DNA of 64,000 bases from Diaphorobacter ruginosibacter (GCF_014395975.1 NZ_CP060714.1:1860001-1924000), one strand, 5' to 3'; numbered from the stretch's first letter, positions 1 to 8,866 are shown. The notes: a model not told the origin generated them from the letters alone. A program made the numbers and translations.

Positions 1-465
1 GGTAGCGGCTATTGGCGTGACTGCACGCCCACCGTCCAATGGGCCGCTCCCTGGTTCTGGCATGTGCTGGTGCCACTGGCGACGGGCGCTTGCGGCTACT
101 TTCCGGGGCGGCGCCTGCGCAAGGTGGGCGACATCCCGGCCGGAGTGATGCTGCAATGGCGTCGCTGGTGCCTGCACCCTCGCTACAGCGTGGGCGCGGA
201 GGGTGAGGCGGCGGCACGCAGCTATGCGGCCATACGCTTTCCCGTCCACGCGCTCTCGATCCGCGACGACGAGCTGATGACATGCCATGGAACGCAGCAG
301 CTCATCGATTTCTACGCCAATGCACCGCGCTGCGTGGAGCGCATCGCACCGGAGGATGTGCCCACCCGGCACATCGGGCATTTCGGATTCTTCCGGCCCG
401 CCTTCGCGGGAAGCCTCTGGCTGCGCGCGGCGCAGGTGCTGGCGGCGTGGGCGGCAGGAAACTGA
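1..465 (+). CDS. Predicted alpha/beta hydrolase, C-terminal part (5' end outside window)
   Basis: The frame is open from base 1 to the TGA at 463-465, giving about 154 residues with no start, so the N-terminus lies upstream of the window. The visible part resembles the C-terminal half of the COG4757-type predicted alpha/beta hydrolases: Trp-rich YWRD and FWHVL segments, then GYFPGRRL, the MLQWRRWCLHPRY block, a strand ending in SIRDDELM, and the tail HIGHFGFFRP. In alpha/beta hydrolases the late Asp and His complete the catalytic triad; DD and the GHFGFFR His are the likely counterparts, while the nucleophile must be upstream. The substrate is unknown. A hairpin terminator follows within 20 bases. 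Family assignment is from motif memory. Confidence 0.7.
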   Translation, partial: GSGYWRDCTPTVQWAAPWFWHVLVPLATGACGYFPGRRLRKVGDIPAGVMLQWRRWCLHPRYSVGAEGEAAARSYAAIRFPVHALSIRDDELMTCHGTQQLIDFYANAPRCVERIAPEDVPTRHIGHFGFFRPAFAGSLWLRAAQVLAAWAAGN

Positions 466-484
466 GAACGTCACCCACGAGCCC

Positions 485-505
485 GGGCGCGATGCGCGCC
501 CTTTT
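485..505 (+). terminator. Intrinsic terminator after the hydrolase gene
   Basis: A 7-bp perfect stem, GGGCGCG (485-491) with CGCGCCC (495-501), closes a 3-base loop and is followed by TTTT. It sits 20 bases after the hydrolase stop codon. The short U tract makes it a moderate rather than strong terminator. Confidence 0.6.
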
Positions 506-676
506 GCGGAATCACTCCCTGCGTCGCAGCGAGCAATGGCACGGGCTGCGCAAGGTGTCCACGATAAGCCGGGAAGGACCCACCCCGGCGGGGTGGGGTG
601 CGCTCCGCTGTTCGCTGCTACCCTGCGCCTCTTTTCCATCGACAACCGCCTTCTTGCGAAAGAGCCAGAGATCCTT

Positions 677-1126
677 ATGTTTCGCCTTCCCGTCATCACC
701 CTTGTTCTGTGTGCAGCGCTGACAAGCGCCTGGGCCGCAGGTGTGGCCGACCCGGCCACGTTCCGCCTCACTCCGGCGCTGCTGGACCGCATGGAGGCCG
801 CGACGGCCGAGGTCAACAAGCTGCCTGCGAAAACCGGCTCCAGGCCGGGGCAGAACGCTGACGACAGCAGCGACGACGATGATGATGATGAAAGCGTCGA
901 GGACATGGCCCGCAAGATCGACGCCGATCCCCGTGTGCGCTCGGTGCTGGCGCGCCACGGATTGACCAGTGTGGAGTACGCAACCGCGACACTCGCAGCC
1001 TTCCACGCCGGCATGGCGCTGGCTGTCGAGAAGGGCCCCGGCGCAGCCAAGGCGGCGCAGGGCTTCACCGCCGCGCAGCGCGCCAACGTGGAAGTGATGC
1101 GCTCGCGCAAGAAGGCCCCGAAATAG
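677..1126 (+). CDS. Small secreted protein with an acidic Asp run, function unknown
   Basis: 149 residues. I chose the ATG at 677 because it opens directly into a Sec signal peptide (MFRLPVITLVLCAAL, then a likely cleavage after AWA); longer upstream extensions in this frame look like shadow sequence. The mature protein begins with a short alpha-helical segment (LTPALLDRMEAATAEV). A linker follows with six consecutive Asp residues (about 73-78), then a helical domain (VEDMARKIDADPRVRSVLAR and a Gln/Ala-rich C-terminal helix). It is probably periplasmic. The Asp run may bind cations or be a flexible spacer. I do not recognise the family. No partner gene is evident: a terminator lies upstream and 173 bases separate it from the next gene. 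Confidence 0.7.
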   Translation: MFRLPVITLVLCAALTSAWAAGVADPATFRLTPALLDRMEAATAEVNKLPAKTGSRPGQNADDSSDDDDDDESVEDMARKIDADPRVRSVLARHGLTSVEYATATLAAFHAGMALAVEKGPGAAKAAQGFTAAQRANVEVMRSRKKAPK

Positions 1127-1299
1127 CGGCTGGCGGAAAGCCGGCCCCGGCATGCCTTCCGCAGGCACCTGTCGCGAAGGTGCCTCGCGAGGGGCTGATG
1201 GGCGGGAAGCCCTGGGGCAAGACCCTAAACTAGGGGCTCGTCGCCTCGCCATGCCATGTGCAGGGCCGGCGGTCTCAACTGCCCATGCCATGGAGGCGC

Positions 1300-4020
1300 A
1301 TGCAGCCCGTGTCATCTCCGCTCGTCAGCACCCTCTACGCCGGCTCGATTCCCCAGGCCAAGCTCAGCCCGCCACGCCCTTCCACGGCCCAGGTGCCGCG
1401 GGCGGTGATGCAGGCGAGGCTGCAGGAGGCCCTGCGCGCGCGGCTGGTGCTGGTGCGGGCACCCGCGGGCTTTGGCAAGACCACGGCCATGCAGCAACTG
1501 CGTACGCAATACGAGTCGGCGGGCATCGCCACGGCATGGCTGACGCTGGATGCGGCGGACAATGACGTGTCGCGCCTGCTGCATTGCATGGGCAGCGCCG
1601 TGCGGGCGCTGGACGCCCAGGCGGGCACGGCGAGCGATCTCTTCGGCGTGCTGAATGCATTGGCGCGCGACAACCTGCCGTTTGCCTTGTTTCTCGACGA
1701 CTTCGAGGTGCTGCAGAGCGATGCGGTGATGGGGCTGGTGCGCCAGTTTGCCGAACAGCTTCCCGCATGCGGGCGCCTGGTGATCGGTTCACGGGCCATG
1801 CCGGAAATGGGGCTGGGCCGCATGCGTGCGCGGGGACAGTTGCTGGAGATCGACGCGGCCGCGCTGCGCTTCACCGAGGACGAGGCCCGCGAGTTCTTCC
1901 GCCTGCGTGGCTGCGCCTTGCCGCCCAAGGCGATGGCGCAGTTGCTCGACAAGACCGAGGGGTGGATCAGCGCGCTCTGGCTGGCGTCGCTCGCGCTGGA
2001 AAAGCGCGGGCAGTACCGCGAGTTCGTCGAGCGCTTCTCGGGCACCGACCAGGCCGTGGCGGAATACCTGGCCGAGGACGTGCTGGCCCAGCAGAGCGAG
2101 GAAGTGCGTGATTTTCTTCTGCGCACCAGCATTCTGCGCACGCTCGACCCCCGGGTCTGCGAGGCGCTGGTGCCGCGCTGTGATTGCGCCGCGATGCTGG
2201 GGCGGCTCGATGCGGAGAACCTGTTTCTCACGCCGCTCAGCGGTGACAACGGCAGTTATCGCTACCACAGCCTGTTTGCCGACTTCCTTCGCGCACAGCT
2301 CGCACGGGAGCAGCCTCGGGAAGTGGCCCGGCTGCACCTGGCCGCCTCGGGCTGGTACGAGTCGCAGGCTCGCCCGGTGCCTGCCATCGAGCATGCGCTG
2401 GAAGGCGGTGATTTCCCCCATGCGCTGCACCTGCTGCGCGAACACGCCGAGCACCTGCTCGAGCAGGGACGCATGCGGCTGCTGTCGCGCTGGTTTGCCG
2501 CCATTCCTGCGGAGCTGCTGGTCGACGAGCCCCTGCTGCAGGTGGCCGCGGTCTACGCCGAATGCTTCACGCGCGGAGCCTGGCAGGCGCAGCAGCGCCT
2601 GGATCGATCGCCCGCGCAGCACAGCGCCGATGCGTCGGTGCAGGCCCATCTGAATGCCTTGCGCCCCTTGTTGCTGGCCACGATGGACCGGGTGGAGGAG
2701 GCCCTTCCTGCCGGGCGCGCGGCCCTCATGCATGTGCCCAGCTGCCGGCCGTTTGCCGACAGCACGCTGGCCAATGCCATGGCCTTCGTGGTCTCGGTGA
2801 TGGGGGATGCGCGCGAGGCCTATGCATTGCTGGACGCGGCCCACGGCACGCAGGACGGCAGCATCTTCAGCCGCATGTACTCGGAGTCCGTGCAAGGGGT
2901 GCTCGACCAGTCCGAGGGCCGGCTGCGGCAGGCGGCCGCGCGCTTCAGGGTGGCCTTGGCAGCCACGCCGCGAGCGGCCTCGTACAACCCCACCAACGGC
3001 AATGCGTGGGCTGGCGTGCTGCATGCGGGTGTGCTCTACGAAAGCAACGACCTGGATGTGGCCGACCACCTGCTCAACGTCTACCTGCCGCTGGCGCGCG
3101 ACGCAGGGCTGCCGGACCATGTGATCGTCAGCTACCGCATGCGCGCGCGCATCGCGTTCCTGCGCGGCGACGTGGACTCGGCCTTCGGCCTGCTGACCGA
3201 ACTGGAGTTCCTGGGCCACGACAGGCAGCTGCCGCGCGTCACCGCCAGTGCCAGGCTGGAGCAGGCACGCATCTTCACCCTGCAGGGCAATGGCCAGGCC
3301 GCAGCCGATGCGCTGCAGCGCGCGGACGACCCTGCGGTGTGGCCGCGCATCGAGCGGTTGCGCTTTGCGGCGCACGAGGTGGAGGACATCGCCATCGGCC
3401 GCCTGCGCTGGCGGCTGCGCTTCGTCCATGGGCTTGGCGAGCTCGAACGCGACCTGGCCGCGCATGTCACCCAGGCCCAGGCCAGCGGCCGTCGCCATCG
3501 CGAGCTCAAGCTGCGCCTGCTAAGCGCACTGGCCCTCGCGCGCAACGGGCGTCATGGTGAGTCGCTGGAGGCGTTGTCCGGCGTGCTGCACCACACGGCG
3601 CAGGAGGGATTCATGCGCCTGCTGCTGGATGAAGGCGCACTGCTGGCGCCGCTGCTGCGCCGGTTTCAGCGCGATGCCCGTTGTGCACGGGACGCCGGGC
3701 CCATCATCGTCGATCACGTCGCCCAGTTGCTGGAGGCCCTGGACAGAAGCGGCGAACTCATCGAGCCCGAAGAACCGCCGGATGAGGCAGACGCCGGAGC
3801 CGTGGACGCGCCGCCCGTGCTGGTGGACCCCTTGAGCCGTAAGGAGCTGAAGGTGCTGGAACTCGTGGCCTCGGGTTACTCCAATGCCGCGATGGCCGAG
3901 CGGCTGTTTGTCTCGGAGAGCACGGTGCGTACGCACCTGCGCAGCATCAACGTCAAGCTGGGCGCACGCAGCCGCACTCAGGCGGTGGCGCTGGCCCGTC
4001 GGCTGGGTGTCGTGCGCTGA
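1300..4020 (+). CDS. MalT-type LuxR family transcriptional regulator (large ATP-binding LuxR)
   Basis: About 906 residues, the usual size for the MalT/AlkS (LAL) class. An N-terminal STAND-type NTPase carries a Walker A (APAGFGKTT, about 54-62) and a Walker B-like FALFLDDFEVL. A long central region of TPR-like helical repeats follows (about 350-800), then a C-terminal LuxR helix-turn-helix (LSRKELKVLELVASGYSNAA ending in TVRTHLRSINVKLGARSRTQ). Such proteins activate transcription when an inducer and ATP drive oligomerisation. The start is uncertain: ATG 1300 has GGAGG just upstream, though only 3 bases away; ATG 1285 and GTG 1258 are in frame. The next gene, an acyl-CoA dehydrogenase in the same direction 165 bases on, is the obvious candidate target, by inference from position. 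Confidence 0.85.
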   Translation: MQPVSSPLVSTLYAGSIPQAKLSPPRPSTAQVPRAVMQARLQEALRARLVLVRAPAGFGKTTAMQQLRTQYESAGIATAWLTLDAADNDVSRLLHCMGSAVRALDAQAGTASDLFGVLNALARDNLPFALFLDDFEVLQSDAVMGLVRQFAEQLPACGRLVIGSRAMPEMGLGRMRARGQLLEIDAAALRFTEDEAREFFRLRGCALPPKAMAQLLDKTEGWISALWLASLALEKRGQYREFVERFSGTDQAVAEYLAEDVLAQQSEEVRDFLLRTSILRTLDPRVCEALVPRCDCAAMLGRLDAENLFLTPLSGDNGSYRYHSLFADFLRAQLAREQPREVARLHLAASGWYESQARPVPAIEHALEGGDFPHALHLLREHAEHLLEQGRMRLLSRWFAAIPAELLVDEPLLQVAAVYAECFTRGAWQAQQRLDRSPAQHSADASVQAHLNALRPLLLATMDRVEEALPAGRAALMHVPSCRPFADSTLANAMAFVVSVMGDAREAYALLDAAHGTQDGSIFSRMYSESVQGVLDQSEGRLRQAAARFRVALAATPRAASYNPTNGNAWAGVLHAGVLYESNDLDVADHLLNVYLPLARDAGLPDHVIVSYRMRARIAFLRGDVDSAFGLLTELEFLGHDRQLPRVTASARLEQARIFTLQGNGQAAADALQRADDPAVWPRIERLRFAAHEVEDIAIGRLRWRLRFVHGLGELERDLAAHVTQAQASGRRHRELKLRLLSALALARNGRHGESLEALSGVLHHTAQEGFMRLLLDEGALLAPLLRRFQRDARCARDAGPIIVDHVAQLLEALDRSGELIEPEEPPDEADAGAVDAPPVLVDPLSRKELKVLELVASGYSNAAMAERLFVSESTVRTHLRSINVKLGARSRTQAVALARRLGVVR

Positions 4021-4185
4021 CCCCTGTCACGGGGCGGTGGCGCTCGGGGAAATATGTCGGAACCGACGAGGCGCATGCCTGTCCACAGGGCTAAGCTGCG
4101 ACCAGTCGCAAGGGTGCACGCGCGATGCAGTCATCGATGCGCTCCGCGCCCCCGGCTTTCGGAACAACATGGAAAGGCATTTGTC

Positions 4186-5334
4186 ATGAGCTTGCAGTTC
4201 ACCCCGTCGTGGTCCGATCCGGACATCGAGCTGTACCGGGAAAGCGTGGTGCGCTTCATCGAGGAGGAGGTGCTGCCACGCGACGAGGAGGCGCGAAAGC
4301 GCGGCCATGTGGGGCACGAGATATGGCGCAAGGCCGGCGAGCTTGGCCTGCTGTGTTCCGACATTCCCGAGGAGTACGGCGGCGCGGGCGGTGATTTCCG
4401 GCACGAGGCCGTGCTCTACGAAGAGATGTTCAGGCGCTCGCTCACGGGCATGAACGTGTCGGTTCACAGCATCGTCGCGCACTATTTCCTCAACCACGGC
4501 ACCGAGGAGCAGAAGCGCAGCTACCTGCCACGCATGGCGCGCGGCGAGCTCGTCGGCGCGATCGCGATGACCGAGCCCGGCGCGGGCTCCGACCTGCAGG
4601 CCATCCGTACCCGGGCCGAGAAGCGGGACGACCACTATCTGGTCAACGGCAGCAAGACCTTCATCACCAACGGCTTTCTGGCAGGCGTGGTGCTGGTGGC
4701 CTGCAAGACCAACCCCGAGGAACGCGCCAAGGGCACGTCGATCCTCATCGTGGAGACCGAGGGCACGGAGGGCTACCGGGTGGGCCGCGTGCTCGACAAG
4801 ATCGGCATGAAGGCGCAGGACACGTCGGAGCTGTACTTCGATGACGTGCGCGTGCCGCATGACCGCCTGCTGGGCGGGGCGGAGGGCCAGGGCTTCTTCC
4901 AGCTCATGTCGGACCTGCCCTATGAGCGGCTGATCATCGGCGTCACCGGCCTTGCCACCATGGAGGCCGCCTACCAGGCCACCCTGGACTACGTGCGTGA
5001 GCGCAAGGCCTTTGGCAAGACGCTGTTCGAGCAGCAGAACACCCGGTTCAAGCTGGCGGAGATCGCCACCCAGGTGACCGTGGGCCGGGCCTTCATCGAC
5101 CGCTGCATCGAGCAGATGGTGGAGGGCAGGCTCGACACGGTCACCGCGTCGATGGCCAAGCTCTGGGGCTCGGAGATGCAGGGCAAGGTGGTGGACGAAT
5201 GCCTGCAGCTCTTTGGCGGCTATGGCTACATGAACGAGTACCTGATCGCCCGCATGTATGCCGACGCGCGCATCCAGCGCATCTACGGCGGCACCAGCGA
5301 GATCATGAAGGAGGTCATCGCGCGCGCGATGTGA
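4186..5334 (+). CDS. Acyl-CoA dehydrogenase
   Basis: 382 residues, normal for a FAD-dependent acyl-CoA dehydrogenase, which oxidises an acyl-CoA to the 2-enoyl-CoA and passes electrons to ETF. All three family blocks are visible: the N-terminal helical domain (LYRESVVRFIEEEVLPRDEE), the middle beta domain with AIAMTEPGAGSDLQ and the substrate/FAD segment NGSKTFITNG, and the C-terminal helical domain with RKAFGKTLFEQQ, LQLFGGYGYMNEY and RIYGGTSEIMKEV; the Glu in the last is the usual catalytic base position. Start ATG 4186 follows a purine-rich GGAAAGG. An in-frame start at 4054 would add an unrelated Arg-rich leader. It faces an alpha-methylacyl-CoA racemase-like gene only 31 bases away, suggesting branched-chain or bile-acid-like acyl-CoA metabolism (inference). 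Confidence 0.92.
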   Translation: MSLQFTPSWSDPDIELYRESVVRFIEEEVLPRDEEARKRGHVGHEIWRKAGELGLLCSDIPEEYGGAGGDFRHEAVLYEEMFRRSLTGMNVSVHSIVAHYFLNHGTEEQKRSYLPRMARGELVGAIAMTEPGAGSDLQAIRTRAEKRDDHYLVNGSKTFITNGFLAGVVLVACKTNPEERAKGTSILIVETEGTEGYRVGRVLDKIGMKAQDTSELYFDDVRVPHDRLLGGAEGQGFFQLMSDLPYERLIIGVTGLATMEAAYQATLDYVRERKAFGKTLFEQQNTRFKLAEIATQVTVGRAFIDRCIEQMVEGRLDTVTASMAKLWGSEMQGKVVDECLQLFGGYGYMNEYLIARMYADARIQRIYGGTSEIMKEVIARAM

Positions 5335-5365
5335 CGGTGTGATGGCATGACGATGCGGGCTGTGC

Positions 5366-6475
5366 TCAGCGTGGTGCGTCGCCGCCGCTGCCTGCCCGGT
5401 GCGCTCTCCAGGCGCCGAGTGCATCCTCGAGCGAGAGCGAGGAGGGCGGCATGGGCTGCACGGAACCGCTGCGCGAAAAACGCGGAGCCGGCGCAGGCTG
5501 GATCACGCCTGCCGCCTCGACGAAGGTGCCGCGCGCACGGTTGTGCGGATGCGCGGGCGCCTCGTCCCAGTCGAGCACCGGGGCGAAGCAGGCATCCGTG
5601 CCCTCCAGCAGCGTGCACCATTCGTCGCGCGTGCGGGTGCGGAACAGGTCGGCCAGCCGCAACTTGAGCAGGGGCCAGCGGGTGGTGTCCATCTGCTCGT
5701 CGAACAGCGGGTCCTGGATGCCGCAGCGCTCGCGCAGCTCGGCGTAGAACTGTGGCTCGATGGCACCGATGGCAACGTGTCTGCCGTCGGCGCAGGCGTA
5801 GGCATCGTAGAAGTGGGCACCGCCGTCGAGCATGTTCTCGCCGCGCTGGTTGCTCCATTGCCCCGCGGCCTTGAAGCCATACATGAATGCGGAGAGCAGG
5901 GCGGATCCGTCCGTCATGGCCGCGTCGATGACCTGGCCGCGACCGCTGCGGCGGGCCTCGTGCAGGGCCGCGAGCAGGCCTACCGCCAGCAGCATGCCGC
6001 CGCCGCCGAAATCCCCCACGTAGTTGAGCGGAACGACCGGCGCCTCTCCGTGTCGGCCGATCGCATGCAAGGCTCCCGACAGCGCGATGTAGTTGATGTC
6101 ATGCCCGGCCGCATGCGCCATGGGGCCGGATTGGCCCCAGCCCGTCATGCGGCCATAGATGAGCCTCGGGTTGCGCGCCATGCAGGCCTCGGGGCCGAGG
6201 CTCAGCCGCTCCATGACGCCCGGACGGAAGCCCTCGACCAGCATGTCGGCCTGCTCCAGCAGTTCCAGCAGCGCGTCCCGGCCCGGTTCGCATTTCAGGT
6301 CGATGGCCACCTGCCGGCGGCTGCGCGCCATCACGTCGGCCGCATCGATCGGCGTGCCGGGCCGTACGATGCGCAGCACCTCCGCCCCGAAGTCCGCCAG
6401 CAGCATGGCGCAGAAAGGGCCCGGCCCGATCCCCGCCATCTCGATCACACGCACACCCTCCAGGGGTCCTGCCAT
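5366..6475 (-). CDS. CaiB/BaiF family CoA-transferase, alpha-methylacyl-CoA racemase-like
   Basis: 369 residues, family III CoA-transferase fold. Characteristic segments are PLEGVRVIEMAGIGPGPF at the N-terminus, LKCEPGRDALLELLEQAD, LIYGRMTGWGQSGPMA and AGHDINYIALSG. His125 in GHDINY and Asp155 in NYVGDFGGGG have the 30-residue spacing of the His126/Asp156 acid-base pair known in mycobacterial alpha-methylacyl-CoA racemase, so racemisation of 2-methylacyl-CoA is more likely than CoA transfer. The start ATG at 6475 (minus) is preceded by AAGGAGACGGG, an excellent ribosome binding site. It is convergent with the acyl-CoA dehydrogenase; the two would act in sequence in peroxisome-type branched-chain beta-oxidation, where the racemase supplies the (S)-epimer (established for the families, inferred here). 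Confidence 0.88.
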   Translation of the reverse strand: MAGPLEGVRVIEMAGIGPGPFCAMLLADFGAEVLRIVRPGTPIDAADVMARSRRQVAIDLKCEPGRDALLELLEQADMLVEGFRPGVMERLSLGPEACMARNPRLIYGRMTGWGQSGPMAHAAGHDINYIALSGALHAIGRHGEAPVVPLNYVGDFGGGGMLLAVGLLAALHEARRSGRGQVIDAAMTDGSALLSAFMYGFKAAGQWSNQRGENMLDGGAHFYDAYACADGRHVAIGAIEPQFYAELRERCGIQDPLFDEQMDTTRWPLLKLRLADLFRTRTRDEWCTLLEGTDACFAPVLDWDEAPAHPHNRARGTFVEAAGVIQPAPAPRFSRSGSVQPMPPSSLSLEDALGAWRAHRAGSGGDAPR

Positions 6476-6661
6476 TCCCGTCTCCTTGCTGATGATTCCG
6501 GCACTTCGCCTGCGTATGCGGGAAAGCCCGGGAAGACACCATGATGGCTGCTTGCCGGCGCGCGGGCATCGTCGGAAGCGACGAATCGGCGAGGCACCGG
6601 ATCACGGGAGGAGGAGACTGCATGGTCCCGGCACGGGAAATGCCGTGCCAGAATCCGGGCC

Positions 6662-6777
6662 ATGATCTTTTCCCATGGGCGTAGTCCCCTGATCTGGCTG
6701 CTGGCCTGGGCTGCCGTGGCCGCCGCGGGGCCGCATGGCTCGCGCATGCGCGCCTGCTGGCGCTGGAGGACGCGTTC
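6662..6777 (+). other. Probable original N-terminus of the sensor kinase, out of frame by one base
   Basis: From ATG 6662 the frame reads MIFSHGRSPLIWLL followed by an Ala-rich hydrophobic stretch, exactly the first membrane helix missing from the kinase at 6778. It then runs into a stop at 6776-6778. The kinase frame, read upstream, gives AAWLAHARLLALEDAF from about 6730 with no start codon, which continues that helix naturally. Adding one base in the G run at 6727-6730 would join the two into one membrane-anchored N-terminus. This is either a sequencing or assembly error or a genuine inactivating frameshift. Confidence 0.6.
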
Positions 6778-8208
6778 GTGACGGATGCGCGCATCGTGCA
6801 TCGGCTGCTCAGCCAGCGCGCCGTGCAGCATGACGCGGTGATGGCGATGCTGCCGCTGCTGCAGCCCCCGGTCGATCGTCCGGGCGATGTGGCGGTGCCG
6901 CTGCCGCGCCTGCCTGCCGCATACCCCCAGATCATCGAAGTGCTGCGCCGCCTGCAGGGCAGCGCCTGGCCGGCCGGTTGGACCGACGCCTTGCGCACTC
7001 GGCTGGAGGAGGCGGCTGCGCGCTCGCGCCAGAGCGGCCATGCAGAGCTTGCGCAGGCCGACCTGCCTGCGGGCCGGGTGTGGCTGGCGCTTGCGGGTCA
7101 GGTTGCCGGCCAGTCCGGTGGCCGGGCAGCGAACCCGCCGGTCGATTTCGCGCTGTTGCTGGACCTGCGCGCGACGATTCCATGGGACGAATGGCCCATG
7201 GATGCCGGCTCCAGCCCGGTGCGCGTGCGTCTCGAGTACGAGGGACAGGCTTTCGTGGTGCAGGCGGGGCGGCATCTGGCCAACGGCTGGCACTACGATT
7301 TCCACAAGACGCTGGCCGCGCAGAGCCAGCCTTTCGACGTGGTGCTGGAGCGTGATGTGGGATGGAGCGAGCTGCCCTGGGGGCGCATGCTGGCCTGGGC
7401 CCTGGTCAGTGCGGCGGTGCTGGCGGTGCTGCGCTCGCTGCTGCGCCAGCGCGTGGCGGCACGCCGCGCCGAGGAGCTGCTGCGCGTCGGGCAGGTTGCG
7501 CGGCTCAACCAGCTGGGCGAGCTGGCGGCTGGCATGGCGCATGAGCTGAACCAGCCGCTCACTGCGCTCCTTGCCAATACGCAGGCGGCACAGCGGCTGC
7601 TGGGGGATGACGAGCCGGACCTGGATACCGCTCGCCATGCGATGGGCCAGGCCGTGGACCAGGCGCGGCGTGCCAGCGCGGTGGTGGGCCGCCTGCGCAG
7701 GATCGTGGAGCGGCCCGACCTGTCGGGACAGGCCCAGCCGCTCGCTCTGCAGGCCGCGGTGCATGACGCCCTGCACCTGCTGGAGCCCGAGCTGCGTCGC
7801 CGGGGCATCGCCCTGCAGGTGGATGCTCCGGCCGATCTGCCCGCCGTGCTCGCGGAGCCCGTGGCGCTGCAGCAGATCATCCACAACCTTGTGATGAATG
7901 CGCTGCAGGCGATGGACCAGGTCGATGCAGGCCGGCGCCGCCTGCGAGTGAGCCTGCGCACCGAGGGCGCACGGGCCCTGCTGAGCGTGCGCGACACCGG
8001 GCCGGGTATTGGACCCGAAGCGCGGGCGCGGCTGTTCACTCCGTTCTACACCACCCGCGAGGGCGGCCTGGGCCTGGGTCTTTCGCTCTCGGAAAGCCTG
8101 GCGCAGGCAATGGGCGGCGAGCTCACCCTGGCTCCGCCCACAAATGTTCCGGGCGACGAGCCTGGCGCCGAATTCCTTCTGCTGCTTCCGCTGGCCTCCA
8201 GTTCCTGA
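6778..8208 (+). CDS. Sensor histidine kinase (HisKA/HATPase), N-terminus apparently frameshifted
   Basis: The intact frame begins at GTG 6778 and codes 476 residues. A periplasmic-type sensory segment (about 1-195) is followed by a membrane helix (LAWALVSAAVLAVLRSLL, about 200-220). Then come the H box LGELAAGMAHELNQPLTALL with the phosphorylatable His, the N box (IIHNLVMNALQAM), the G1 box RDTGPGIGPEA, the F box FTPFYTT and the G2 box GGLGLGLSLSE. A kinase with a periplasmic sensor needs a membrane helix before it, but none is in this frame; it is found one frame over at 6662-6730. As sequenced, the protein would lack its anchor and topology. The response regulator starts 31 bases downstream. 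The H-box style (AHELNQPL) is that of DctB/FixL-like kinases that pair with FixJ-type regulators. Confidence 0.85.
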   Translation: MTDARIVHRLLSQRAVQHDAVMAMLPLLQPPVDRPGDVAVPLPRLPAAYPQIIEVLRRLQGSAWPAGWTDALRTRLEEAAARSRQSGHAELAQADLPAGRVWLALAGQVAGQSGGRAANPPVDFALLLDLRATIPWDEWPMDAGSSPVRVRLEYEGQAFVVQAGRHLANGWHYDFHKTLAAQSQPFDVVLERDVGWSELPWGRMLAWALVSAAVLAVLRSLLRQRVAARRAEELLRVGQVARLNQLGELAAGMAHELNQPLTALLANTQAAQRLLGDDEPDLDTARHAMGQAVDQARRASAVVGRLRRIVERPDLSGQAQPLALQAAVHDALHLLEPELRRRGIALQVDAPADLPAVLAEPVALQQIIHNLVMNALQAMDQVDAGRRRLRVSLRTEGARALLSVRDTGPGIGPEARARLFTPFYTTREGGLGLGLSLSESLAQAMGGELTLAPPTNVPGDEPGAEFLLLLPLASSS

Positions 8209-8239
8209 AGCCCATTCCACGCACTGCCCGAGCACCCCC

Positions 8240-8866
8240 ATGACATCCTCCCTTTCGCCCCTCATCCATCTCGTGGACGATGATGCCGCCGTACGCGACA
8301 GCCTGGCGCTGCTCATCGGCACGGTGGGCCTGCGCGTTCAGCCATGGAGCGATCCTCAGGTGTTTCTCTCGGAGTTCGACCGTGGGGATGTGGGGGCCAT
8401 CGTGCTGGATGTGCGCATGCCGGGCACCAGCGGACTGGCAGTGCTTGATACGCTGGTGGAGCAGGGCGTAGACCAGCCGGTCATCATGCTCACGGGCCAC
8501 GGTACGGTGGAGATGTGCCGCCGTGCGTTCAAGGCTGGTGCGGCGGAATTCCTTGAAAAGCCGGTGGATGACGAGCTCCTCATCGAGGCGCTGCAGGCGG
8601 CCGTGCGCCAGCATGTGCGCTCGCGCGAGCGTCACAAGGCCGACCTGCATGCCCGTGAGCGCTACGCTCAGCTCTCGGGCCGTGAGCGTGAGGTGCTGGG
8701 CCTGATCGTGGAGGGGCTCACAAACAAGGAGATCGGGCGTGCGTTGACGCTCTCGCCGCGCACGGTGGAAACGCATCGTGCCAACCTGTTCGGCAAGCTG
8801 GAGACCGACTCCCTGGCCCAGCTCATCCGCCGCTATGCGGCGCTGGTCGACGAAGACACTGCGTAG
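8240..8866 (+). CDS. FixJ/NarL-type response regulator
   Basis: 208 residues. The receiver domain (about 1-120) has the acidic pocket HLVDDDAAV, the phosphoacceptor Asp in IVLDVRMPGTSG, the conserved Thr region MLTGHGTVEM and the Lys in FLEKPVDDELL. The C-terminal LuxR-type helix-turn-helix is LSGREREVLGLIVEGLTNKE, then SPRTVETHRANLFGKLE. I chose ATG 8240; an in-frame start at 8009 lies inside the kinase gene and would put shadow sequence in front of the receiver. It is transcribed with the kinase just upstream and is its likely partner. The DNA target is unknown; the GlcG-like gene 92 bases downstream is a candidate by proximity. Confidence 0.92.
   Translation: MTSSLSPLIHLVDDDAAVRDSLALLIGTVGLRVQPWSDPQVFLSEFDRGDVGAIVLDVRMPGTSGLAVLDTLVEQGVDQPVIMLTGHGTVEMCRRAFKAGAAEFLEKPVDDELLIEALQAAVRQHVRSRERHKADLHARERYAQLSGREREVLGLIVEGLTNKEIGRALTLSPRTVETHRANLFGKLETDSLAQLIRRYAALVDEDTA

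Noticed and set aside
1161..1190. Hairpin GGCACCT...AGGTGCC upstream of the LuxR gene as terminator
   Set aside because: A 7-bp stem with no T run; could be chance in G+C-rich DNA.
6622..6684. 20-codon open frame with a perfect ribosome binding site as a leader peptide gene
   Set aside because: No codon pattern, no regulatory amino-acid run and no terminator structure; mentioned only with the kinase frameshift.
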